Under the pieces are notes generated by a model. The model had not been told where the DNA came from. It did no database searches and was given only the letters and a program-made list of their open reading frames with translations. Below are positions 26,112 through 33,288 of a stretch of DNA of 64,000 nucleotides, in pieces. The stretch's first letter is position 1. The number at the start of each line of letters is the position of its first letter. The stretch is from positions 25,273 through 89,272 of the forward strand of contig JACCFC020000015.1 in NCBI GenBank assembly GCA_020830965.2, in the 5' to 3' direction. Source of the stretch: Neisseriaceae bacterium TC5R-5 (GTDB taxonomy: Bacteria; Pseudomonadota; Gammaproteobacteria; Burkholderiales; Chromobacteriaceae). The position numbers and the translations under genes were made by a program.

Positions 26112-27265
26112 ACGAGAATTTTTATGATGTGATCGTGGTGGGGGCCGGTCTGGTCGGCGCTAGCCTGGCCTTGGCGCTCAACCACGCTGGCAAGCGGGTC
26201 GCGCTGCTGGAAGGCAAGCCGCCCATGAGCGAAGATTTACAGCAGGGCTGGGATGCGCGCATCTATGCGATAAGCCCGGCCAATCGCCATTTTTTACAGC
26301 AATTATCCGCCTGGCCCGGCAGCGAGCGTATTGGCAGCGTGCAAGGTATGCAGGTATATGGTGATGCGGGTGGTGAGATTGCGTTTAGCGCCAGCGATGC
26401 GGGCACCCGTGCCGAAGCGCTGGCCTGGATAGTCGAGAATCGCTGGCTGCTAGCCACGCTACAACAGCAGTTGCAGGCCAGCAACGTAGATTGCCTGTTC
26501 GGCACGCAGGCCAGCCATTTGCAGACGGATGCACGCGGAGCACAGCTTGAGCTGGCGGATGGCCGCAGCTTGCGCGCGGCGCTGATTGTGGGGGCCGATG
26601 GGGCGAATTCCTGGGTACGACAGCAGTTGGCGATGACCACTCAAGTGAAGCCTTATCAGCAAAGCGGTGTGGTGGCCAACTTTAACTGCGAGCGGCCACA
26701 TGGTCAGATCGCACGTCAGTGGTTTACCGGCGGTAGCATCCTCGCCTGGTTACCGATGGCCGGGAACCGAATCTCTATTGTCTGGTCAAGCCCACAACCG
26801 GCTGCTTTACTGGCGCTGGATGCTGGTACCCTGGCCAATACCGTGGCCGCCGCCGGTGCTAATGCGCTAGGTCAGTTGGAGCAGATCACCCCCCCCGCTG
26901 CCTTTGCATTACGGCTGCAGCAAAGTCAGAGCATGGTCGCGGAGCGGGTGGCACTGGTGGGCGATGCGGCCCACACCGTCCATCCGCTAGCAGGTCAAGG
27001 GGTCAATCTCGGCTTTCAGGATGCGGCACAATTGGCTTTACTGATACAAGGTGCGCCTGATGCTGGCGACTGGCTGTTACTGCGGCGCTATCAGCGCCAG
27101 CGCAGCGAAGCAGTGACGCTGATGCAACAAGGCTGCGATGGCTTGTACCAGCTCTTTCACAGCAAGCTACCGGGGCTGTCCTGGCTGCGTAATACCGGTT
27201 TAAGCCTTACCAACCGTTTAAGCCCGCTCAAACGGCAACTTGCCCGCCAAGCGATTGGCTACTGA
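26108..27265 (+). CDS. UbiH/UbiF/VisC family ubiquinone hydroxylase (second paralogue)
   Basis: This 385-residue FAD-dependent monooxygenase is a paralogue of the preceding gene. VIVVGAGLVGASLALAL is near residue 9, DARIYAISPANRHFL near 49, VGADGANSWVRQQL near 160 and GDAAHTVHPLAGQGVNLGFQD near 284. Betaproteobacteria use varied sets of ring hydroxylases (UbiI, UbiF, UbiM, UbiL), and the position hydroxylated cannot be told from the sequence. It overlaps ubiH by four bases (ATGA), and dsbC follows 20 bp downstream. Confidence 0.87.
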   Translation: MNENFYDVIVVGAGLVGASLALALNHAGKRVALLEGKPPMSEDLQQGWDARIYAISPANRHFLQQLSAWPGSERIGSVQGMQVYGDAGGEIAFSASDAGTRAEALAWIVENRWLLATLQQQLQASNVDCLFGTQASHLQTDARGAQLELADGRSLRAALIVGADGANSWVRQQLAMTTQVKPYQQSGVVANFNCERPHGQIARQWFTGGSILAWLPMAGNRISIVWSSPQPAALLALDAGTLANTVAAAGANALGQLEQITPPAAFALRLQQSQSMVAERVALVGDAAHTVHPLAGQGVNLGFQDAAQLALLIQGAPDAGDWLLLRRYQRQRSEAVTLMQQGCDGLYQLFHSKLPGLSWLRNTGLSLTNRLSPLKRQLARQAIGY

Positions 27266-27285
27266 CTCTTTTAGGATACTCACAG

Positions 27286-28020
27286 ATGAAGCAACACCTT
27301 AAAACCCTCGCCCTGGCCAGCTCGGTGCTGATGACATTGGCCGCTTGTTCCCAGGCAGCCAGCACCAGCAATACCGATGAGATCAAGCAGGCATTTGAAA
27401 AGCAATTTCCTAATCGCAAAGTCAACACCATCACGCCTACCCCAGTGGCAGGTATTTATGAAATCGTGGTAGAGGGTAAGCAGGTGGTATACAGCACCGC
27501 CGATGCCAATTATCTGTTTGTCGGTGATCTGATTGATGCGACCAAAAAAGAAAGCTTGACCGAAAAAACGACGGCCGAGCTCAACAAGGTGGACTTCAAC
27601 AACCTACCTTTGCAGCACGCCATCAAAGAAGTGCGTGGCAACGGTCAACGCAAGCTGGCGATTTTCTCCGACCCGGATTGCCCCTTCTGTAAAAAGCTGG
27701 AGCACGAAGGCCTGAAAGATCTCAATAATGTCACCATCTACACCTTCCTCTACCCACTCACTGAGTTGCATCCGGATGCAATGCGCAAATCACAGCAGAT
27801 TATGTGTTCTGCCAATCCACTCAAGGCCTGGAACAGTTTTATGCGCGAAGGCAAAGCGCTCAGTGGCGCCACCAACTGCAGCACCCCACTGGCAGAGATT
27901 CAAGCCCTGGGTAATAAGCTGGGTATTCGCGGCACCCCCGCGCTGATCTTCAGCAGCGGTCAGTTGATTCCCGGAGCAATTGATGGCGCACAAATCGAAC
28001 AATTGCTCAGCAGCAAGTAA
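27286..28020 (+). CDS. dsbC: DsbC-type thiol:disulfide isomerase, apparently a lipoprotein
   Basis: This periplasmic isomerase/reductase corrects wrong disulfides. It has 244 residues. The N-terminal dimerisation region (about 30-90, with the YEIVVEGKQVVYSTADANYLFVGDL-type block) precedes a thioredoxin domain whose active site is DPDCPFCKK near residue 133, CPFC where E. coli has CGYC. A cis-Pro loop RGTPALIF is near 208. The signal region ends in LMTLAACSQA, which fits a lipobox (LAAC) and so suggests anchoring to a membrane; ordinary signal cleavage after CSQA cannot be excluded. Confidence 0.92.
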   Translation: MKQHLKTLALASSVLMTLAACSQAASTSNTDEIKQAFEKQFPNRKVNTITPTPVAGIYEIVVEGKQVVYSTADANYLFVGDLIDATKKESLTEKTTAELNKVDFNNLPLQHAIKEVRGNGQRKLAIFSDPDCPFCKKLEHEGLKDLNNVTIYTFLYPLTELHPDAMRKSQQIMCSANPLKAWNSFMREGKALSGATNCSTPLAEIQALGNKLGIRGTPALIFSSGQLIPGAIDGAQIEQLLSSK

Positions 28021-28044
28021 GTCGTACTCACGAGGCTGAGCGCA

Positions 28045-28638
28045 ATGAACTGGCAGCAGCGGCCAAGCAGCGAGCGCCTGCAATGGATGCTGATCTGTGC
28101 GCTGCTCTTGCACGGCCTGCTGCTGTTTACGCCGCTACCGGCCGGCAAGCTGACCGGGCAAAGCCAGAGTCTGAGCGTGCGCTTGCTAAGTACTCCCCCT
28201 GCCGAACCCGCTATTAGCTCCCGCGCCATCATGCTCAGCCCAGCAGCCTGGCAGGGCGCCAGTGTCAGTGCCACCACTAACTATCCTCCCCCACTCAAAT
28301 CAGCACCCCAGCTGGGCCTGGATGTTTACTATCCCGCCAGTGAGCTGCAACGACTGGCCGAACCCATCGCACCGATTGAATTTCCCGACTTACTCGGTGA
28401 ATGGGGACGGCGGGTGGAGATTCAGCTGAAGCTCTACATTAATGAACAAGGCAGCGTCGATGCGGTTCAGTTGATCAGCGCCAAACCCGCCGGCAGCGAA
28501 CAATCCATTCTGCCGCTGCTGCAAAGCACCCGGTTTACCCCGGCGCAAAAGGATGGCATCGCGGTGAAGAGCTATAAGATTATCCGCATTGAGCCAGAGA
28601 GAGCACTCGACCAGGCGGTGAGTGCGACGGGGAAGTAA
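28045..28638 (+). CDS. TonB-family C-terminal domain protein
   Basis: This 197-residue protein has one N-terminal membrane anchor (LQWMLICALLLHGLLLF, residues about 13-29), a short Pro-rich linker, and a C-terminal TonB-like domain (residues about 120-185: VEIQLKLYINEQGSVDAVQLISAKPAGS, then FTPAQKDGIAVKSYKIIRI). The linker lacks the long X-Pro-Lys-Pro spacer of classical TonB, and no exbB or exbD is adjacent, so it may be an accessory TonB-like protein and not the energy transducer. It starts 25 bp after dsbC. A MITE-like repeat begins 29 bp after its stop. Confidence 0.75.
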   Translation: MNWQQRPSSERLQWMLICALLLHGLLLFTPLPAGKLTGQSQSLSVRLLSTPPAEPAISSRAIMLSPAAWQGASVSATTNYPPPLKSAPQLGLDVYYPASELQRLAEPIAPIEFPDLLGEWGRRVEIQLKLYINEQGSVDAVQLISAKPAGSEQSILPLLQSTRFTPAQKDGIAVKSYKIIRIEPERALDQAVSATGK

Positions 28639-28666
28639 GGTTCTTACGCTATATCGCGATCAGGCC

Positions 28667-28785
28667 TTAGAGCCGCGCTAACAAAACCTCGAAGAGCTCC
28701 TGAGCCGAGGGGTGCTGACGCAAACAGTTCAAGTGATACGGCAAGGAGGCGCAACGCTGGATCAGGGTGTTTGTAGCGGATCTAA
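28667..28785. repeat. MITE-like palindromic repeat, copy 2
   Basis: This 119-bp copy of the element at 2272-2388 has the same terminal arms (CTTAGAGCCGC...GCTAACAAA at left, TTTGTAGCGGATCTAAG at right) and the same inner CCTGAGCC/GGATCAGG pair. The terminal arm at the right supplies the stop codon of hepT (28782-28784). The two copies differ at scattered sites and small indels, so they did not arise by a very recent duplication. Confidence 0.8.
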
Positions 28786-29204
28786 GTCTGCGTGGTATCC
28801 CGTAGCAATACTGCCTGGCTGTATTGCAGAAACTCATCTAGATGTTGCGTGATGATGCTGACGGTAATGGGCAGTTGCAGCGCCTGGTAATCATGCACGG
28901 CGATATTGCGAAAACCCACCATGCGTTTCAGCTTATCGGCCAAGGCAGCATCAATCCAGGCACCTTGTGCCAACAGGGCAAACACATCGCGCGCACTCTG
29001 CGGCACGCCCAGTCGTTCACGCCGTATCAGATGTTGCCCCATATCCAGTGCTGCCTCGCAAGCGCGCTGGATATTAAGGATGGCAGCATCTTGCCGGGTA
29101 AAGTCCGTAGCAAACGTAGCGGGGTGGCGGGCATATTCTTCACGCGCCCGCGCCACGCAGCGTTCAATAGTAGCGGCTTTATTGATCAGTACATCATCGA
29201 CCAT
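28782..29204 (-). CDS. hepT: HepT-type toxin (HEPN, DUF86)
   Basis: This is a HEPN-domain ribonuclease toxin of a MntA-HepT (MNT/HEPN) module. It has 140 residues, all-helical in appearance. The catalytic motif R-X4-H-X-Y is present as RNIAVHDY at residues 99-106, and the final Tyr is the residue modified by the antitoxin in studied systems. I chose the ATG giving MVDDVLINKA, after AAAGGGA; an in-frame start 69 bases upstream lies inside mntA. It overlaps mntA by 11 bp. Its TAG stop lies in the terminal arm of the MITE-like repeat. Confidence 0.9.
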   Translation of the reverse strand: MVDDVLINKAATIERCVARAREEYARHPATFATDFTRQDAAILNIQRACEAALDMGQHLIRRERLGVPQSARDVFALLAQGAWIDAALADKLKRMVGFRNIAVHDYQALQLPITVSIITQHLDEFLQYSQAVLLRDTTQT

Positions 29205-29592
29205 AAATTGTCCCTTTAGCTTGAATATCGGCCAGCACTCCCGCGCGGGCAGTATCCAATGCCGTTTTTTCACTCAGTATCGCCACTTCAAAAAGCGTCG
29301 CCTGAAGCTCGTCGGCAGCCCACCAGCGTTGACCGGTGGTGACAATCTGGTATTGCATCACGGTACTGGCCGCACGCAGGTCGAGCAAATCGACAGCAAC
29401 ACCGATTTGATCAGCCAACTCGCCTGCCAGCTCAAACAAGGTCAGCGGCTCAGCATAAGCGGCTACCAGCACTGCCAGATCAAGATCACTATCCAAACGT
29501 GCGGTGCGCTGTACCCGGCTACCAAAAGCATAAATGGCTAATAGATTGGGGAGTTTAGCGCGCAGGATTTGTACCATAGCCTTCTGCTTCAT
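29194..29592 (-). CDS. mntA: MntA-type nucleotidyltransferase antitoxin
   Basis: This minimal nucleotidyltransferase neutralises HepT by transferring AMP to it in characterised homologues. It has 132 residues. The polymerase-beta signature G-S-X10-D-X-D is exact: Gly24-Ser25 and Asp36, Asp38, in YAFGSRVQR...SDLDLAVL. A third acidic residue in VDLLDLR near 70 completes the metal site. I chose the ATG preceded by AGAGGTGG; an in-frame start 78 bases upstream overlaps the lpdA terminator. Antitoxin first, toxin second, is the usual order. Confidence 0.9.
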   Translation of the reverse strand: MKQKAMVQILRAKLPNLLAIYAFGSRVQRTARLDSDLDLAVLVAAYAEPLTLFELAGELADQIGVAVDLLDLRAASTVMQYQIVTTGQRWWAADELQATLFEVAILSEKTALDTARAGVLADIQAKGTIYGR

Positions 29593-29619
29593 CACACCAC
29601 CTCTATTGTTATACCGCAT

Positions 29620-29653
29620 AAAAAACGCCAGCAACCCTCTGTTGCCGGCGTTT
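29620..29653 (-). terminator. Intrinsic terminator after lpdA
   Basis: AAACGCCAGCAAC pairs with GTTGCCGGCGTTT (one mismatch, five-base loop) and is followed on the minus strand by T6. It separates the pyruvate dehydrogenase operon from mntA. Confidence 0.85.
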
Positions 29654-29687
29654 GTGACAAGCGACCTCAAGGGAACGCTAAGCCGCC

Positions 29688-31454
29688 TTATTTCTTGCGT
29701 TGCGGCGGCAAGTCGGTACAGCTGCCACTGAAGACTTCAGCCGCCATGCCGATCGACTCCCCCAGCGTAGGATGCGGATGGATGGTTTTACCAATGTCTT
29801 CAGCATCACAACCCATTTCTATCGCCAGACACAGCTCACCAATCATATCGCCAGCGTGGGTACCGACGATGGCACCGCCAATGATACGACCCGTGTTTTT
29901 ATCAAAAATCAGCTTGGTAAAACCTTCGTCACGACCATTGGCGATGGCACGACCAGAAGCCGCCCAAGGGAATACCGACTTGTCGATGGCCAAGCCCTGC
30001 TTTTTGGCCTCTTCTTCAGTAATGCCCACCCAAGCAACTTCCGGGTCGGTATAGGCCACACCGGGAATCACGCGCGCATCGAAAAAGGCTTTGTGATCGG
30101 CACAGTTTTCCGCAGCCACATGGCCTTCGTGTACACCTTTATGCGCCAGCATCGGTTGGCCAACGATGTCGCCAATCGCGTAGATATGCGGCATATTGGT
30201 ACGCTGCTGTTTATCTACCGCAATAAAACCACGATCATCGACTTGGACACCAGCCTTGTCAGCGGCAATCAGTTTGCCATTCGGAGCCCGGCCGGTGGCA
30301 TACAGCACTAGGTCGTAGCGCTGTGGCTCGCTAGGTGCTTGCGCGCCCTCAAATGTCACCCACACGCCATCGGCCTTGGGCTCCACCGCCACAGTTTTAG
30401 TATTGAGCATAATATTGTCAAAACGATGCGCATTATACTTCTGCCACACTTTGACCAGATCACGATCCGGCCCTTGCATCAGGCCATCCAGCATTTCGAC
30501 CACATCCAGACGTGCGCCTAGGGTAGAGTACACCGTACCCATTTCTAGACCGATAATGCCACCACCAATCACCAGCATTCTTTGCGGTGCCGCTTTCAGT
30601 TCTAATGCGCCGGTAGAGTCCACTACTCGTGGATCATCCGGAATAAACGGCAGCTTTACCACCCGCGAACCAGCGGCGATGATAGCTTTACTGAATTTGA
30701 TGATGGTTTTGCCACCGGTTTCTTCTCGGCCACTGCCGCTGGTAGCCGTCACTTCAATATGATGCGGATCAATAAATTGGCCATTACCGCGCACCACTTG
30801 CACCTTACGCGCCTTGGCCATACCAGCCAGGCCACCAGTGAGCTTGGCGATCACGCCTTCCTTATAGCCACGCAGCATGTCGATATCGACTTCCGGCTTG
30901 CCGAATTTGATACCGTTAGCCGCCAGGTGGCTGACTTCATCGATTACTGCCGCATTGTGCAGCAGCGCCTTGGATGGGATACAACCGACGTTCAGACAGA
31001 CTCCGCCCAAGGTGGCATAACGTTCGACGATCACTACTTTTTGCCCCAGATCTGCTGCGCGGAAGGCAGCAGAATAACCGGCTGGGCCGCCACCTAGTAC
31101 CATCACGTCACACTCGACATCCGCGCTACCGCTGTGGCTGCCGGCAAGCGGTGCCACGGCGGCGGTACTGACTGCCGGCGCAGCAGCGGCTGCCGCCGGT
31201 TTGGCACTGGCGGTGGCTTCTTCCAGCACAACGATGACACTGCCTTCAGACACTTTACTGCCAACGCTGACTTTAACCTCTTTCACCACACCAGCGGCTT
31301 CGGCGGGAACTTCCATCGTGGCTTTGTCGGTTTCCAGCGTAATCAGGCTCGCGTCTTTGGCAATCACATCACCCGGCTTAACAAATACTTCAATCACGTC
31401 CACATTGTCGTGGCCGCCGATATCGGGGACTTTCAGTTCAATCAAGTTGCTCAT
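29688..31454 (-). CDS. lpdA: Dihydrolipoyl dehydrogenase with N-terminal lipoyl domain (E3)
   Basis: This is the E3 flavoenzyme of the pyruvate dehydrogenase complex; it reoxidises dihydrolipoyl groups with NAD+. It has 588 residues. An N-terminal lipoyl domain carries Lys44 in ETDKATMEV, then an Ala-rich linker of about 35 residues, then the E3 core. In the core, [16 protein letters not shown] is the FAD loop, [14 protein letters not shown] holds the redox Cys pair, and HPHPTLGES near the end has the catalytic His and Glu. The extra lipoyl domain is seen in Neisseria and some other betaproteobacteria. I chose the start MSNLIELKV; an in-frame start 51 bases upstream is unconserved. Confidence 0.96.
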   Translation of the reverse strand: MSNLIELKVPDIGGHDNVDVIEVFVKPGDVIAKDASLITLETDKATMEVPAEAAGVVKEVKVSVGSKVSEGSVIVVLEEATASAKPAAAAAAPAVSTAAVAPLAGSHSGSADVECDVMVLGGGPAGYSAAFRAADLGQKVVIVERYATLGGVCLNVGCIPSKALLHNAAVIDEVSHLAANGIKFGKPEVDIDMLRGYKEGVIAKLTGGLAGMAKARKVQVVRGNGQFIDPHHIEVTATSGSGREETGGKTIIKFSKAIIAAGSRVVKLPFIPDDPRVVDSTGALELKAAPQRMLVIGGGIIGLEMGTVYSTLGARLDVVEMLDGLMQGPDRDLVKVWQKYNAHRFDNIMLNTKTVAVEPKADGVWVTFEGAQAPSEPQRYDLVLYATGRAPNGKLIAADKAGVQVDDRGFIAVDKQQRTNMPHIYAIGDIVGQPMLAHKGVHEGHVAAENCADHKAFFDARVIPGVAYTDPEVAWVGITEEEAKKQGLAIDKSVFPWAASGRAIANGRDEGFTKLIFDKNTGRIIGGAIVGTHAGDMIGELCLAIEMGCDAEDIGKTIHPHPTLGESIGMAAEVFSGSCTDLPPQRKK

Positions 31455-31512
31455 ACCGATTTCAATCCATGTGGGACAGGTAGCACGATGGCCACCTGCC
31501 AGCATTCAGCTT

Positions 31513-31529
31513 GGTGGGCATAGCCCACC
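31513..31529. promoter_or_regulatory. Hairpin between aceF and lpdA
   Basis: GGTGGGC and GCCCACC form a perfect 7-bp stem with an ATA loop in the 92-bp spacer. There is no T-run. It may stabilise or process the aceE-aceF-lpdA mRNA. Confidence 0.4.
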
Positions 31530-31546
31530 GCTCGACGAGATGCGGC

Positions 31547-33154
31547 TTAAAGAATTAGGCGACGCACATCGCTTAGCAGTTTGCCTAGGTGTACGGTGAA
31601 ACGTGCCGCTGCTGCGCCATCGATCACGCGGTGATCAAAAGAAAGAGAAAGCGGGCACATCAGTCGCGGGGCAAACTCTTTGCCATTCCATACTGGTTTG
31701 ATCTGCGATTTGCAGACGCCCAGAATCGCCACTTCCGGGGCATTAATGATGGGCGTAAAGCTGGTGCCACCAATGCCTCCCAGACTAGTGATGGTAAAGC
31801 TGGCACCCTGCATATCGGTGGGTTTGAGTTTGCCTTCGCGAGCCAGTGCCGACAAGCTGATCAACTCTTGCGCAATCTCTTTCAGCCCTTTCTGATCAGC
31901 ATTTTTAATCACCGGCACGACTAGGCCATTTGGCGTGTCGGCAGCAAAACCAATGTGATAGTACTGCTTGAGGATCAGATTATCTCCATCCAGCGAGCTA
32001 TTCATATTGGGAAAGACTTTCAGCGCTTCCGCAGCTGCCTTGATGATGAAGGCAAGCGGGGAAATCTTCAGGCCGGATTTTTCCCATTCCTTACCAATTT
32101 GTTTGCGGAATTCTTCCAGTTCGGTGATATCGCATTCATCGTTAAAGGTAACGTGCGGGATCCTCACCCAATTACGCGACAGATTGGCCCCCGATATTTT
32201 CTGAATACGTGACAGCGGTTTGCTTTCAATCGGGCCAAACTTGCTGAAATCAATTTTTGGCCATGGCAACAGATCAAGCTCCCCGCCACTTCCGCCTGCC
32301 GCAGAGCTCGCTACCGGATTTTGCATCACGCCTTTGACAAAGGCTTTCAGGTCGTCTTCACTGATACGCCCTTTGCGACCGGTTCCGCTGACACGCCCCA
32401 GATCGACGCCCAGCTCACGCGCCAGACGGCGTACCGCCGGGCCGGCATGCGCTTTGGCAAAACTGGCTTCATCAATAGGCGCGGTACTACTTGCCGGACG
32501 TGCAACTACCACCGCTGGTGCCGGGACAGGAGCCAATGCAGCCGGTGCAGCCACAGGAGCGGCGGCGGCAACAGCAGGGGCTGGCGCGGCCGCAGCGGCC
32601 CCTTCCACCACCACAATCACGTCGCCTTCGCTAACTTTGTCACCCACTTTTATCTTCACTTCCAACACTTTACCCGCCGTGGTAGCGGGGACTTCCATCG
32701 TGGCTTTGTCGGTTTCCAGCGTAATCAGACTGGCGTCTTGCGCAATCACATCACCCGGTTTAACCAAGACTTCGATCACATCCACGCCACGATGACCGCC
32801 AATATCCGGTACACGGATTTCACTGTGACCGCCTGTCGCCGCGGCGGCGGGTACGGCCGCTACTGGTGCTGGCGCTGCGACACTGGCCACTGCTGCTGGC
32901 GCCTCAGCCACCGCCCCCACTTCGAGAATGGCAATCACATCGCCTTCGGAAATCTTACCGCCTAGCACTGCTTTCACTTCTTTGACGACACCCGCCGCTT
33001 CGGCCGGTACTTCCATCGTGGCTTTATCGGTTTCCAACGTAATCAACGAGTCATCCACCGCAATGGTCTGACCAGGGGTGATAAATACTTCGATAATATC
33101 AACATTATTGTGCCCACCAATATCGGGCACTTTCAGTTCAATCAACTTACTCAT
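31547..33154 (-). CDS. aceF: Dihydrolipoyllysine acetyltransferase (E2)
   Basis: This is the core enzyme of the pyruvate dehydrogenase complex, which passes acetyl from lipoamide to CoA. It has 535 residues. Two lipoyl domains are present, each with an [11 protein letters not shown] lipoylation site (Lys44 and one near 150), separated and followed by Ala/Pro/Val-rich flexible linkers. A peripheral-subunit-binding domain follows (PAVRRLARELGVDLGRVSGTG-like block near residue 238), then the catalytic domain with the active-site His in DHRVIDGAAAARF near 506. It is 135 bp downstream of aceE. Confidence 0.96.
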   Translation of the reverse strand: MSKLIELKVPDIGGHNNVDIIEVFITPGQTIAVDDSLITLETDKATMEVPAEAAGVVKEVKAVLGGKISEGDVIAILEVGAVAEAPAAVASVAAPAPVAAVPAAAATGGHSEIRVPDIGGHRGVDVIEVLVKPGDVIAQDASLITLETDKATMEVPATTAGKVLEVKIKVGDKVSEGDVIVVVEGAAAAAPAPAVAAAAPVAAPAALAPVPAPAVVVARPASSTAPIDEASFAKAHAGPAVRRLARELGVDLGRVSGTGRKGRISEDDLKAFVKGVMQNPVASSAAGGSGGELDLLPWPKIDFSKFGPIESKPLSRIQKISGANLSRNWVRIPHVTFNDECDITELEEFRKQIGKEWEKSGLKISPLAFIIKAAAEALKVFPNMNSSLDGDNLILKQYYHIGFAADTPNGLVVPVIKNADQKGLKEIAQELISLSALAREGKLKPTDMQGASFTITSLGGIGGTSFTPIINAPEVAILGVCKSQIKPVWNGKEFAPRLMCPLSLSFDHRVIDGAAAARFTVHLGKLLSDVRRLIL

Positions 33155-33242
33155 GGCTGCATCTCATCTATAGGCAGAAGGTCATTGCTGAGCCTGATCC
33201 GGCCGGCTCAGTCAGTTATTGTTCAGCAGAGTTCTAGTGGCA

Positions 33243-33284
33243 GATGCCGACGACACCACTGCAAGTGCCCAGTGTCGTCGCATC
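33243..33284. promoter_or_regulatory. Hairpin between aceE and aceF
   Basis: GATGCCGACGACAC pairs with GTGTCGTCGCATC (one bulged base) around a 15-base loop, just past the aceE stop on the minus strand. No T-run follows, so readthrough into aceF is expected; the structure could tune E1:E2 ratio or mRNA half-life. Confidence 0.45.
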
Positions 33285-33288
33285 CGGC

